A DNA stretch of 64,000 nt from assembly GCF_009935905.1 (NCBI RefSeq), contig NZ_PREX01000006.1, forward strand, positions 25,624 through 89,623, written 5' to 3'. Origin of the DNA: Alkalibacterium sp. MB6 (GTDB lineage Bacteria; Bacillota; Bacilli; Lactobacillales; Carnobacteriaceae_A). Each line of letters opens with the position of its first letter. Position 1 is the stretch's first letter. Of the stretch, positions 37,242 through 46,273 are shown piece after piece. The notes under the pieces are model-generated. The model was not told where the DNA came from and searched no databases. It saw only the letters and a program-made list of their open reading frames with translations. The translations under genes were made by a program, and so were the position numbers.

Positions 37242-37289
37242 TTGGACAAAAGTCATTATTTTCTGTATCATATGAACAAATGTACATAT
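37242..37289 (+). promoter_or_regulatory. Promoter and CzrA/SmtB-type operator of the metal efflux operon
   Basis: TTGGAC (37242-37247) and TATCAT (37266-37271), 18 nt apart, are overlapped by the imperfect palindrome ATATGAACA-N2-TGTACATAT (37270-37289). This matches the TATGAACA-type 12-2-12 operators bound by zinc-sensing ArsR proteins, so the downstream regulator probably represses its own operon. Confidence 0.7.
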
Positions 37290-37304
37290 AAAGGAATGAT
37301 AGGA

Positions 37305-37619
37305 ATGAGCACAATGAATGGAGATGCGATTGAACGGGCCTCTGATCTGTTTAAAGCATTGAGTGAACCTAATCGATTAACTATTATATACTTGTTGTCA
37401 CTGGGAGAGCTTAGCGTTGGGGCATTAACTTTAAAGATGGAGAAGACACAATCTGCAGTCTCTCATCAACTGAAAATTTTAAAAGCTGCACGGCTAGTGA
37501 AGTCTCGCAAGGAAGGAAAGAGTCGAATGTATTCTTTAACCGATGAACATGTGTATCAAATAGTCAATCAGGTCTTAACGCATGTACAAGAAAAGGAGGA
37601 CGAATATGGAACAGTATAG
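37305..37619 (+). CDS. czrA: ArsR/SmtB family zinc-type metalloregulator
   Basis: This 104-residue winged-helix repressor has the recognition region TQSAVSHQLKILKAARLVKSRKEGKSRMYSL. The alpha-5 metal site is intact: D80, H82, H93 and E96 have the D-x-H-x10-H-x2-E spacing of SmtB (CzrA has His for the last Glu), which binds Zn(II) or Co(II). It lacks an obvious alpha-3 CxC site. The frame opens at 37182, but AAAGGA 9 nt before the ATG at 37305 (MSTMNGDAIE) defines the start. It overlaps the CDF exporter by 14 nt, so metal would relieve repression of both. Confidence 0.88.
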   Translation: MSTMNGDAIERASDLFKALSEPNRLTIIYLLSLGELSVGALTLKMEKTQSAVSHQLKILKAARLVKSRKEGKSRMYSLTDEHVYQIVNQVLTHVQEKEDEYGTV

Positions 37620-38754
37620 AATCCAGGGTATTCATTGCAAGGACTGTGCTGAGAAACTGGAAGAAAAATTGAATCAATCTCAGACTGAACCTGTAATCAG
37701 TATTGATTATTCAAGTCAAAGAATGACCATCCAAACTAGTGAAGTGAATCGATACGCTATTGATAAAATACTTGAATTTGAAAAAGTGACTAAACGTCAG
37801 GTTGAAAAAGAGACAGAAGAACGTGCTGAACATCATCATAATCATCACAGTCACCACCATGGGGTATCTCAACCTGGTAACGGTGACGCGACAAGAAATA
37901 TTACTATTGTTTTTATTTTAAATATAGTTTTTTCTCTATTGGAATTCATCTTTGGCTTCTTATTTAATAGTATGGCGATACTAACTGATGCCGTGCACGA
38001 TTTGGGAGATGCAATATCTATTGGTATGGCAGGGTATTTCCAAAGACTATCGACGAAAGAAGCCAATGAACGCTATGGTTTTGGTCATCAACGCTTCTCC
38101 CTACTAGGTGCTGTATTTACGGCACTTGTATTACTTGTCGGTTCTGTATTGGTCTTATACCACTCGATTCCAAGGCTTTTTAACGCCGAAGCGGTTAACT
38201 ACCAAGGGATGTTTTGGCTGTCTATTGTAGCTATTATTGCGAATGGATACTCTGCGTGGCTACTAAGTAGAGGATCGTCTCATAATGAGTCGGTTTTGAA
38301 TCTGCACATGATGGAAGATTTGCTGGGTTGGATCGGCGTCTTAGTGGTTAGTATTATCTTACATTTTACAGATTGGTATGTTTTAGATCCGCTACTATCA
38401 ATAGCTATTGCTTTGTTTATTCTTTATAAGACATGGCCGATTTTCAAAGAAACCGTTGAAATATTTTTAGAAGCCACTCCTAAACACCTATCTAAAAGTG
38501 ATATTGAAGAATCAATATTAAAACTAGATGATGTGAGTAATATTTCTCATCTTCATATCTGGTCAATTGATGGAGTGGAGCATGCGATGACGGTGACGAT
38601 TAGTACAACTGAATCAAGTATTGACCGTCATAATCACATCAAAGAACAGATACATGAATTGGTATCTCATCACAATATCACTCACAAGACTATTGAAATT
38701 GTATATGACCCCGATGACATATTAGCCGTATCATTAAAAAAGAGGAATGACTAG
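37606..38754 (+). CDS. Cation diffusion facilitator metal exporter with N-terminal HMA-like domain
   Basis: This 382-residue membrane protein begins with a heavy-metal-associated-like domain (about residues 1-75) bearing GIHCKDCAEKLE, a CxxC metal site. A His-rich linker HHHNHHSHHH follows. The CDF part (about 95-382) has six membrane segments with metal-site motifs SMAILTDAVHDLGDA and NLHMMEDLLGWIGV, and a cytosolic C-terminal domain (SHLHIWSIDGVEHAMTV). CDF proteins export Zn(II), Co(II) or Cd(II) by proton antiport. HMA domains are normally seen on P-type ATPases or chaperones, so this fusion is notable. GGAGG before the ATG at 37606 sets the start inside the end of czrA. Confidence 0.9.
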   Translation: MEQYRIQGIHCKDCAEKLEEKLNQSQTEPVISIDYSSQRMTIQTSEVNRYAIDKILEFEKVTKRQVEKETEERAEHHHNHHSHHHGVSQPGNGDATRNITIVFILNIVFSLLEFIFGFLFNSMAILTDAVHDLGDAISIGMAGYFQRLSTKEANERYGFGHQRFSLLGAVFTALVLLVGSVLVLYHSIPRLFNAEAVNYQGMFWLSIVAIIANGYSAWLLSRGSSHNESVLNLHMMEDLLGWIGVLVVSIILHFTDWYVLDPLLSIAIALFILYKTWPIFKETVEIFLEATPKHLSKSDIEESILKLDDVSNISHLHIWSIDGVEHAMTVTISTTESSIDRHNHIKEQIHELVSHHNITHKTIEIVYDPDDILAVSLKKRND

Positions 38755-38834
38755 ATTAGTATTTGATAAAGAAAGGTCTTAGTGGTAGGATAAGACAAAT
38801 TTATTTTGTACACATTAAAAAGGAGGACATGGTT

Positions 38835-39500
38835 ATGGGAATGCACGAGTACATTAAAAGTTTAAGTGATTTGGAGAAAATCTACAGATGTCCAGGAAAG
38901 TTTAAGTTCGAAGAGCATTCAGTAGCAGCTCACTCATTCAAAGTGACCAAAATTGCTCAGTTTTTAGGGACTGTTGAAGAACACAAAGGAAATGAAGTGG
39001 ACTGGAAGTCGCTATACGAGAAAGCCTTAAATCATGATTATTCGGAAATATTTATTGGGGATATTAAGACCCCTGTTAAATATGCTGATCCGGATTTGAG
39101 AGAACGATTAGCTAATGTTGAAGAGTCGATGACAAAACACTTCATTGAAGAAGAGATTCCAGAAGAGTTTCAAGCAATTTATCATAACCGACTGAAAGAA
39201 GGGAAAGACGAGACTCTTGAAGGAAAGATTTTATCAGTAGCTGATAAAGTTGACCTCTTGTATGAATCCTTTGGTGAGATTCAAAAAGGGAATCCTGAGA
39301 ATCTATTTACGCAGATATACCAGGAATCCTTGGACACTATTTTAGAATTTAAAGAACTCGCCAGCGTTAACTACTTCTTGAAAGAGATATTACCTGATTT
39401 ATTGAGTGGAGAATTTACTAATCAATCTGAGTTGGAAACTATTTCTCAAAACATATTGACAAGACATAACATAGAACAAACATTCGCCTTGGGAGAATAA
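38835..39500 (+). CDS. HD-domain hydrolase (YfbR/5'-deoxynucleotidase-like)
   Basis: This 221-residue cytosolic protein carries an HD_3-type domain: EEHSVAAHSFKVTKIAQFL supplies the first His, ALNHDYSEIFIGDIKTPVKY the HD pair and LSVADKVDLLYESF the last Asp. This pattern is like YfbR deoxynucleotidases, which hydrolyse dNMPs, although the actual substrate is unknown. The frame opens at 38763, but AGGAGG at 38821-38826 is best spaced (8 nt) for the ATG at 38835 (MGMHEYIKSL). It follows the CDF gene by 80 nt with no clear terminator between. Confidence 0.82.
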   Translation: MGMHEYIKSLSDLEKIYRCPGKFKFEEHSVAAHSFKVTKIAQFLGTVEEHKGNEVDWKSLYEKALNHDYSEIFIGDIKTPVKYADPDLRERLANVEESMTKHFIEEEIPEEFQAIYHNRLKEGKDETLEGKILSVADKVDLLYESFGEIQKGNPENLFTQIYQESLDTILEFKELASVNYFLKEILPDLLSGEFTNQSELETISQNILTRHNIEQTFALGE

Positions 39501-39530
39501 ATCTGTTATAATATAGTATGGATAAAGGAG

Positions 39531-39576
39531 AAAGGAGAAAGGATGCAGCAGTTTAATGCGTATTCCTTTCTCTTTT
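39531..39576 (+). terminator. Terminator-like hairpin before uvrA
   Basis: AAAGGAGAAAGGA (39531-39543) pairs with TCCTTTCTCTTTT (39564-39576) with one G-T pair and a 20-nt loop. It may terminate the HD-hydrolase transcript. It also sequesters the Shine-Dalgarno of the small ORF at 39543, so an attenuator role is possible. Confidence 0.55.
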
Positions 39577-39698
39577 GTGCCTATCGAACCTTCATAAGTG
39601 CAATAAAAAAGAGAAGACTTTACAATAAGAATAGTAAGTTTAGAACAGGACTCATATTAGAAATAAGACTGATTATATTAGATAAAAAGGTAGGATAA
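39543..39698 (+). CDS. Possible small leader ORF (51 aa) upstream of uvrA
   Basis: An ATG at 39543, directly after AAAGGAGAAAGG, opens 51 codons ([17 protein letters not shown]..., ending ILDKKVG) to a TAA at 39696-39698, four nucleotides before the uvrA ATG. The peptide is basic with an aromatic N-terminus and has no recognised family. The uvrA ribosome binding site lies inside its last codons, so coupling is conceivable. It overlaps the hairpin at 39531-39576, and it may simply be chance sequence in a terminator. Confidence 0.25.
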   Translation: MQQFNAYSFLFCAYRTFISAIKKRRLYNKNSKFRTGLILEIRLIILDKKVG

Positions 39699-39702
39699 AA
39701 GA

Positions 39703-42552
39703 ATGGCAAATGACAAAATAGAAGTAAGAGGAGCCAGATCGCATAACCTGAAAAACATTGATGTGACTATACCCAGAGATAAATTAGTTGTGATGACTGG
39801 TTTGTCTGGATCTGGTAAAAGTTCACTGGCATTTGATACATTGTACGCCGAGGGACAAAGACGTTACGTTGAATCGCTATCAGCCTATGCCAGACAGTTT
39901 TTAGGACAAATGGATAAACCGGACGTAGACAGCATTGAAGGTCTGAGTCCGGCAATTTCGATTGACCAAAAAACGACCAGTAATAACCCTCGTTCGACTG
40001 TGGGTACGGTAACAGAAATAAATGATTATATGCGCTTAATGTACGCTCGAATCGGTAAACCTATTTGTCCAAATGATGGGACTGAAATTTCCAGTCAGTC
40101 AGTGGATCAAATGGCTGATAGGATAGAGTCTTACCCTGAACGAACTCGCTTACAAATTTTAGCGCCCATTATAAAAGAAAAAAAAGGACAGCATAAGTCG
40201 GTTTTAGAGAAAATTAAAACGCAAGGTTATGTTCGTGTTCGCGTCGATGGTGAGATGAAAGATATCGGAGAAGAGATTGAGTTGGATAAAAACAAAGCTC
40301 ATTCTATTGAAGTAGTCATTGACCGAATTGTTGTTAAAGAGGGCATAAGGTCTCGCCTATTTGACTCCCTAGAAGCTGCATTAGAATTAGGTGAAGGGTA
40401 CGTTCTTGTAGATATCATCGGTGAGGAAGAGATTTTGTTTAGTGAACATTATGCTTGTCCTGTATGTGGCTTTACACTCCCGCCATTGGAACCACGTTTG
40501 TTTTCTTTCAACGCTCCATTCGGCGCCTGCGGAGAGTGTGGCGGTTTAGGAACGAAATTGGAAGTCGATATTGATTTGGTTATTCCAGAGCCACACTTAT
40601 CGTTGGAAGAAGGAGCAGTTGTACCTTGGAAACCAATCAGTTCAGATTACTACCCACAAATGCTTGCTCAGGCGTGTAGTGAATTTGGCATAGATATGAC
40701 TGTCCCATTTGAAAAACTACCCAAAAAGCATAGAGATATTGTGCTCTATGGTTATAAAAAGAAAAAATTCCACTTCCACTACAAGAACGATTATGGAAGT
40801 GTACGAGACACGAAGATTCCGTTTGAGGGTGTTATTCCTAATATCCATAGACGTTACCATGAAACGAGTAGCGACTATACTCGACGTGTAATGGAAGAGT
40901 ATATGACAGAATTAGACTGTCCTGTTTGCCACGGCAAACGTTTGAACGAACAAGCGCTAGCTGTAAAAGTCCAAGGAATAGATATAGGAGACGTCAGTAG
41001 TTTTTCAGTTGGTCAAGCTAATGAATTCATTGCAGAATTGGATTTATCAAGTAACGATACAATGATTGCTGCCCCTATTCAAAAGGAAATTAAGGATCGT
41101 TTGTCCTTTTTAAAAAATGTTGGGTTAGATTATTTAACGCTGAATCGTAAAGCAGGAACCTTGTCAGGTGGAGAAGCTCAACGAATTAGGCTGGCTACGC
41201 AAATAGGATCAAATTTATCAGGGGTGCTGTACATCCTGGATGAACCGTCTATCGGCTTGCATCAAAGAGATAATAACCGATTAATTGATTCATTGATGAA
41301 AATGAGAGATTTAGGTAACACCTTAATCGTCGTTGAGCATGACGAAGATACCATGCGAGCAGCGGATTATATTATCGATATTGGGCCAGGGGCTGGGGAA
41401 AATGGCGGTCAAGTGGTTGCGTTAGGTACACCGGAAGAAATAGAAAATAACCCTAATTCAATTACTGGTGCTTATATGTCTGGTAAAAAAAGCATTCCTA
41501 TTCCAAAAGAGAGAAGACAGGAAGATTTAGGAAAAATCGTTGTCAAAGGGGCACAAGAGAACAACTTAAAAAATATAGATGTTGAATTTCCTTTAGGTCG
41601 TTTTATTGCAGTAACAGGCGTTTCTGGCTCTGGAAAGAGTTCGTTGGTCAATGACATTTTGAAAAAAGCCTTAGCAAGAGAAGTTGGCCGCTCGAAAGTA
41701 AAACCAGGGAAACATAAATCGGTGACTGGCTACGAGCAACTGGAAAAAGTCATCGATATTGACCAAAGTCCGATAGGGCGCACACCTAGAAGTAACCCAG
41801 CAACTTATACAAGTGTATTTGATGACGTTCGTGACTTATACGCTAAAACAAATCAAGCAAAAACAAGAGGCTATAAAAAAGGGCGATTCAGTTTCAATGT
41901 TAAAGGTGGCCGTTGTGAGGCTTGTCGTGGAGACGGTATTTTGAAAATCGAAATGCACTTCTTACCTGATGTCTACGTTCCTTGTGAAGTCTGTAAAGGG
42001 ACACGTTATAATTCAGAAACCTTAGAAGTGAAATATAAAAATAAAAGCATCGCTGATGTGTTAGCCATGACGATTGAAGAAGGCGTTGAGTTTTTCGAAA
42101 ACATTCCTAAAATTGAGCGTAAGCTTCAAACGATTATAGATGTTGGATTAGGCTACATGACCCTTGGACAGCCGGCAACGACCTTGTCCGGTGGAGAAGC
42201 CCAACGGATGAAGCTGGCCAGTGAATTACACAAACGTCAAAATGGTCATAATTTCTATATTTTGGACGAACCGACTACAGGTTTGCATGCGGATGATATT
42301 TCACGGTTGCTTCAAGTGCTAAACAGGTTAGTTGAAGCGGGTAATACGGTATTGGTTATTGAGCACAATCTGGATGTCATTAAAGTGGCTGACCACATTA
42401 TTGACTTAGGACCTGAAGGGGGAAGTGGCGGAGGAACATTAATTACCACTGGCACTCCTGAAGAAGTAGCAGAGTGTGAAGAAAGTTTTACCGGTCAATA
42501 CTTGAAAAAAGTAATGGAGAGCCAATTAAGTAAAGAAGCAAAGACTAACTAA
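39703..42552 (+). CDS. uvrA: Excinuclease ABC subunit A
   Basis: This 949-residue ATPase recognises bulky DNA damage with UvrB in nucleotide excision repair. It has tandem ABC modules: Walker [11 protein letters not shown] near residue 29 and [12 protein letters not shown] near residue 640, signatures [16 protein letters not shown] and [16 protein letters not shown], and Walker [12 protein letters not shown] and [11 protein letters not shown]. Zinc-finger cysteines are [10 protein letters not shown]...CGECGG and CEACRGDG...CEVCKG. No uvrB lies beside it, unlike in many Firmicutes. No intact SOS box (CGAAC-N4-GTTCG) was found upstream. Confidence 0.97.
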   Translation: MANDKIEVRGARSHNLKNIDVTIPRDKLVVMTGLSGSGKSSLAFDTLYAEGQRRYVESLSAYARQFLGQMDKPDVDSIEGLSPAISIDQKTTSNNPRSTVGTVTEINDYMRLMYARIGKPICPNDGTEISSQSVDQMADRIESYPERTRLQILAPIIKEKKGQHKSVLEKIKTQGYVRVRVDGEMKDIGEEIELDKNKAHSIEVVIDRIVVKEGIRSRLFDSLEAALELGEGYVLVDIIGEEEILFSEHYACPVCGFTLPPLEPRLFSFNAPFGACGECGGLGTKLEVDIDLVIPEPHLSLEEGAVVPWKPISSDYYPQMLAQACSEFGIDMTVPFEKLPKKHRDIVLYGYKKKKFHFHYKNDYGSVRDTKIPFEGVIPNIHRRYHETSSDYTRRVMEEYMTELDCPVCHGKRLNEQALAVKVQGIDIGDVSSFSVGQANEFIAELDLSSNDTMIAAPIQKEIKDRLSFLKNVGLDYLTLNRKAGTLSGGEAQRIRLATQIGSNLSGVLYILDEPSIGLHQRDNNRLIDSLMKMRDLGNTLIVVEHDEDTMRAADYIIDIGPGAGENGGQVVALGTPEEIENNPNSITGAYMSGKKSIPIPKERRQEDLGKIVVKGAQENNLKNIDVEFPLGRFIAVTGVSGSGKSSLVNDILKKALAREVGRSKVKPGKHKSVTGYEQLEKVIDIDQSPIGRTPRSNPATYTSVFDDVRDLYAKTNQAKTRGYKKGRFSFNVKGGRCEACRGDGILKIEMHFLPDVYVPCEVCKGTRYNSETLEVKYKNKSIADVLAMTIEEGVEFFENIPKIERKLQTIIDVGLGYMTLGQPATTLSGGEAQRMKLASELHKRQNGHNFYILDEPTTGLHADDISRLLQVLNRLVEAGNTVLVIEHNLDVIKVADHIIDLGPEGGSGGGTLITTGTPEEVAECEESFTGQYLKKVMESQLSKEAKTN

Positions 42553-42727
42553 CACATTGTGAAGGTTTTTCCTTACAGGGGGAATTAATCCTAAAAATAT
42601 CAGTCGTAGGACCTATGACAAACTATTCTATCTGTTGCATAATATGATTATAGACAGAAAGAATGAGTGAGCTGTCGATAACTTAGTGATTAATGATTAT
42701 ACAGACACCTGTAAGGAGGGCTTATCA

Positions 42728-44443
42728 ATGAACGAGAGAGAACGTATTATAGATTTAATGAAAAAAGGTATTTTATCTACCGAAGAAGGACTGGATTTGC
42801 TCGAAGGATTAGCCAAAAAAGAGGATGACAAACAAGAGTATCAAGAGTTTGCATCTCAAGATGGAGAACCAAAAGAGGTTAACGACGCATCAGTAGATCA
42901 ACCAACTGAAGAAGCTCAAGATTCGAAAGAGCAGCAAGAAGCTGAAGAAGAATTAGAACAATTGGTAGAAGAGATTAATCGCTACTCGGTTAATTTGGAT
43001 CAATTAAATAAAGAAATTGACACGGTCAAATCGACTTTATCTGAAAAAGAAAATGAACTAAAAACGATTTCGGATAAAGGAAAAGAAGGATTCAAAGAAG
43101 AAAAACAAGTACTGTTGGATCGAATTAAAGGAATCCAAAAAGAGTTGGAAATGATTAGACAACTGGATGAAGTGGATACTGCAGATGAAATGGATCAGTT
43201 AAAAGAAGATATTCAAGAGCTATCTTCTGAGTTGGATGATATTGAACAACGAGAAGAAGAGTTTTCAGATGAAGAAACTATAGGATTACAAGAAGAAATA
43301 AATGAACTAAAAGAACGCTTGGATGAATTGAACGCTGATAAACAAGAGCAGATCAAAAACTTGAATCGTACGAAGATGAAGCAATGGACAGTGAAAGCTA
43401 AAAAAGCGACTGCTAGCTTCCAAATTCCTCAAGACTGGAAAAAAGAAGTAAGTGACGAATTGGCGAATGCCCGTAAGGAAATCGAATCGGCAAGTAAAGA
43501 CTGGTCGGGTTCCTTTAAAAAAGGCATGAAACAAGTTCAAGAAAGTGAAACCACTCAATCGGTGCGTTCATCACTTGAAAGTGTTTTGGGACATCTGGAT
43601 TGGAAATCAATTAACCTTAAACTTCCTACACTTGCTGCTAAAGAATACAAAAGAGAATGGACATTTGAAAAGAGTACAGCTACCATCTTGGATATTAAAC
43701 TAGCCAACGGGAAACTGACAATTATTCCAAGTGATAATGAGACAATCAAATTATCTGCTAAAGGGAAATTATATGGTAAAATAGAAGAGAGTTCTCCAGA
43801 TGAATTCTTTGAATCTCGTAGTACAGTAACAGTAGATGAGGACAAAGTAACCATTCATATTCCTAACAAACGTATTTCTGCCGATTTAGAACTAGCCTTG
43901 CCTAAACGGACATATGATTATGTATCCATAGTCATGCTAAATGGTAAGTTAGTGACTAATGAGTTATATGCGAAAGATGTCTTTGCAAAGTCAACCAATG
44001 GCTCGTTAACGTTCGAGGGATTGCACGCTACGATGCTTGAAGCAAAAGGCTCTAATGGTGGCATCGATATTGTGGATAGTGAATTGAAAGATCTGCTTGC
44101 AGGTTCTGTTAATGGTTCAATTAGCTTTAAAGGGTCAGTTGAAAGTGCTGACGTGAGCACAACCAATGGGGAAATCAAATTAACATTTATGAATGAGAAC
44201 CTCATTAGAGTAGGGGCTACAACAGTTAACGGCAATGTGAAGATGGCTATTCCGGAATCAGTTGCTTTAGAAGGCAAAGTGAAGACATCATTTGGCAAAG
44301 TTAAAAGCCGATTAAATAACACTGAACCAAATGAAAAACACGAACAGACAACATTGATCAAACGAATCAATGGCCAAACACCATTAGATTTTAAAGCATC
44401 AACGACAACTGGAAACATTTTATTGAAAGATACGGATAACTAA
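42728..44443 (+). CDS. liaX: LiaX-like surface protein (DUF4097 domain), cell-envelope stress
   Basis: This 571-residue protein starts with a SHOCT-like helix (ERERIIDLMKKGILSTEEGLDLLEGL), then a long acidic coiled coil (about residues 60-225) and a C-terminal DUF4097 beta-helix-like adhesin domain (about 300-571; NGSLTFEG, SNGGIDIVDSEL, VNGSISFKG, TTNGEIKL repeats). In Enterococcus faecalis LiaX is a secreted or surface sensor of daptomycin and antimicrobial peptides that controls LiaFSR. The two next genes encode LiaY- and LiaZ-like proteins. No signal peptide is visible, as in LiaX. AAGGAGGG fixes the ATG at 42728 instead of 42686. Confidence 0.85.
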   Translation: MNERERIIDLMKKGILSTEEGLDLLEGLAKKEDDKQEYQEFASQDGEPKEVNDASVDQPTEEAQDSKEQQEAEEELEQLVEEINRYSVNLDQLNKEIDTVKSTLSEKENELKTISDKGKEGFKEEKQVLLDRIKGIQKELEMIRQLDEVDTADEMDQLKEDIQELSSELDDIEQREEEFSDEETIGLQEEINELKERLDELNADKQEQIKNLNRTKMKQWTVKAKKATASFQIPQDWKKEVSDELANARKEIESASKDWSGSFKKGMKQVQESETTQSVRSSLESVLGHLDWKSINLKLPTLAAKEYKREWTFEKSTATILDIKLANGKLTIIPSDNETIKLSAKGKLYGKIEESSPDEFFESRSTVTVDEDKVTIHIPNKRISADLELALPKRTYDYVSIVMLNGKLVTNELYAKDVFAKSTNGSLTFEGLHATMLEAKGSNGGIDIVDSELKDLLAGSVNGSISFKGSVESADVSTTNGEIKLTFMNENLIRVGATTVNGNVKMAIPESVALEGKVKTSFGKVKSRLNNTEPNEKHEQTTLIKRINGQTPLDFKASTTTGNILLKDTDN

Positions 44444-44469
44444 CAAGTGAAACGAAAAGAGGGATGAAC

Positions 44470-44772
44470 ATGAGACGATTATCAAAATCTAAGCACAATG
44501 CAGTGATATTCGGTGTGCTAGGTGGACTTGGCGAGTACTTTAATATCGATCCTGTCTTGTTGAGAGTTATAGTAGTAGTCGCAACGTTTGTAGGCGTAGG
44601 CTTAACAGTGCCGATTTATCTACTATTGGCCCTTGTCATGCCAGATGGGGAAAGCTCGAATAACAAACCGACGAATCGACCACATCGACCTTCTTCTTTC
44701 GGTAACTTTTCAGAAAAACCTGAACGAAAAGAAGCCCAGAAAGTTGATGAGGAAGATTGGAGTGACTTTTAA
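44470..44772 (+). CDS. liaY: PspC-domain membrane protein (LiaY-like)
   Basis: This 100-residue protein has a PspC domain (MRRLSKSKHNAVIFGVLGGLGEYFNIDPVLLRV then a single strong membrane segment to about residue 60) and a charged cytosolic tail ending KVDEEDWSDF. PspC proteins respond to membrane stress. In enterococci LiaY works with LiaX and the LiaFSR system. An ATG at 44464 directly abuts GAGGG, so the ATG at 44470 is the better start. It lies 26 nt after liaX. Confidence 0.87.
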   Translation: MRRLSKSKHNAVIFGVLGGLGEYFNIDPVLLRVIVVVATFVGVGLTVPIYLLLALVMPDGESSNNKPTNRPHRPSSFGNFSEKPERKEAQKVDEEDWSDF

Positions 44773-44775
44773 GAG

Positions 44776-45105
44776 ATGAAATGGTGGCAAAAGATTTTAG
44801 CTAATACACTGATTTTCTTGGCTTTAGCCGGTTTCTTTAATGGGTTTAACATCTCAAGCTGGCAATCAGCCTTAATCGCTGCAGCAGTCTTTTCCTTACT
44901 AAATTTAATTGTCAAACCGATACTGGTTATCCTGTCATTTCCGATAACCATTCTGACCTTGGGATTATTTTATTTCATCATTAATGGTCTCATGTTGTGG
45001 TTAACATCGACCTTAGTCAGCGGCTTTTACTTTTCATCATTTGGTATGGCCTTGCTAATCGCTTTGATTGTATCAGCTTTAAATACGTTTTTCGAAAATT
45101 CTTAA
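44776..45105 (+). CDS. liaZ: Phage holin family 4-type membrane protein (LiaZ-like)
   Basis: This 109-residue protein has four membrane segments (KWWQKILANTLIFLALAGFF, ALIAAAVFSLLNLIVKPILVIL, LTLGLFYFIINGLMLW, FGMALLIALIVSALNTFF) and the NxxVKP element of phage holin family 4 proteins. It is the third gene of the liaXYZ set, 3 nt after liaY, and is followed by a strong terminator. It is thought to be an envelope-stress membrane protein, not an active phage holin. Confidence 0.83.
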   Translation: MKWWQKILANTLIFLALAGFFNGFNISSWQSALIAAAVFSLLNLIVKPILVILSFPITILTLGLFYFIINGLMLWLTSTLVSGFYFSSFGMALLIALIVSALNTFFENS

Positions 45106-45139
45106 TAGTAAAGAATTGTCACAGTCTATAATGACCCTG

Positions 45140-45187
45140 CCCGAAAACTAGACACTAAAAAAGAGTGTTATAGTTTTCGGGTTTTTT
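45140..45187 (+). terminator. Terminator of the liaXYZ operon
   Basis: CCCGAAAACTA (45140-45150) pairs with TAGTTTTCGGG (45171-45181), continues through GACACT/AGTGTT and is followed by six T. Confidence 0.93.
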
Positions 45188-45313
45188 ATTATTATTACCC
45201 TCATATGGGTATTAAGGAAGGGTTAGTGAATCTACACGGATTTATTCTATAAAGCCATTACAAATTGTGGTATGATGAAACTAGTTTTAATTAAGTTAAG
45301 AAGGAGATATTCC

Positions 45314-46273
45314 ATGACAGTTTCAGTAAAAATACACGAACTAGTTGATGCAATGGATGATATTACTGTCGTTGTTGGAGAAGAGTATCTGGATAGAGAA
45401 ATCACAATCAGTGACTTGTCCAGACCAGCTTTAGAACTGACAGGCTATTTCAGTTTTTATCCTCAAGATAGAGTCCAATTATTAGGTAAAACTGAAATCT
45501 CATTTGCAGATAGAATGACTAGCGATGAACGTTATATTGTAATGAAACGGATGTGCCAGGCTGACACACCCGCTTTCTTAATATCCAGAAACCAAGAACC
45601 ACCTAAAGAATTGATTAAAGCGGCTAAAGAAAAAGGTATCCCTGTCCTGTTGTCACCTCGTTCGACAACAAGGCTATCGTCTAACGTCACCAACTACTTG
45701 GAAGAAAAACTAGCTGAGCGTATATCTCAGCATGGTGTACTTGTCGATATATATGGTATGGGTGTGTTAATTATCGGTGATTCCGGAATAGGAAAATCTG
45801 AGACTGCTTTAGAATTGATTCAACGTGGACACCGCTTAGTAGCGGATGACCGAGTTGAGTTATACATGATGGATGAGAGTCGACTCATTGGAGAACCACC
45901 CGAAATTTTAAGACATTTAATTGAAATCCGAGGCATCGGCGTTATTGACGTTGTGAATTTGTTTGGAGTCGGATCAATTCGGTCGAAAAAAACCGTTGAT
46001 TTAGTTATCAACTTAGAACATTGGGATCGAAATAAACAGTATGATCGCCTGGGACATAACTTAGATAAAATGCGTATATTTAACGTGGATCTTCCAAAGC
46101 TATCTATTCCCGTTAAAGTTGGGCGGAACTTATCCATTATCATCGAAATTGCCACTATGAATATCCGTGCAAAAGAAATGGGTTATGATGCAACTCAAAC
46201 ATTTGAAACGAACTTAAATAAGCTAATTAAGAAAAACTCTATTGATGATAATAAAGGGGGGGCGCTTGTATGA
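45314..46273 (+). CDS. hprK: HPr kinase/phosphorylase
   Basis: This 319-residue bifunctional enzyme phosphorylates HPr on Ser46 (and reverses it) to drive carbon catabolite repression with CcpA. The Walker A GDSGIGKSE near residue 154, the catalytic GHRLVADD region near residue 175 and the signature EIRGIGVIDV near residue 203 are clear. The frame opens at 45272, but GAAGGAGA precedes the ATG at 45314 (MTVSVKIHEL). TGGTATGAT at 45268-45276 is an extended -10. Its stop overlaps the lgt start (ATGA), a conserved hprK-lgt pairing. Confidence 0.95.
   Translation: MTVSVKIHELVDAMDDITVVVGEEYLDREITISDLSRPALELTGYFSFYPQDRVQLLGKTEISFADRMTSDERYIVMKRMCQADTPAFLISRNQEPPKELIKAAKEKGIPVLLSPRSTTRLSSNVTNYLEEKLAERISQHGVLVDIYGMGVLIIGDSGIGKSETALELIQRGHRLVADDRVELYMMDESRLIGEPPEILRHLIEIRGIGVIDVVNLFGVGSIRSKKTVDLVINLEHWDRNKQYDRLGHNLDKMRIFNVDLPKLSIPVKVGRNLSIIIEIATMNIRAKEMGYDATQTFETNLNKLIKKNSIDDNKGGALV

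Noticed and set aside
39580..39660. Possible SOS (LexA/DinR) box upstream of uvrA
   Set aside because: CGAACCTTC and TTAGAACAG contain only single GAAC halves without a GTTC partner at the right spacing.
43918..44418. 166-codon ORF antisense to liaX
   Set aside because: It mirrors the repetitive beta-strand part of liaX and has no independent start signals.
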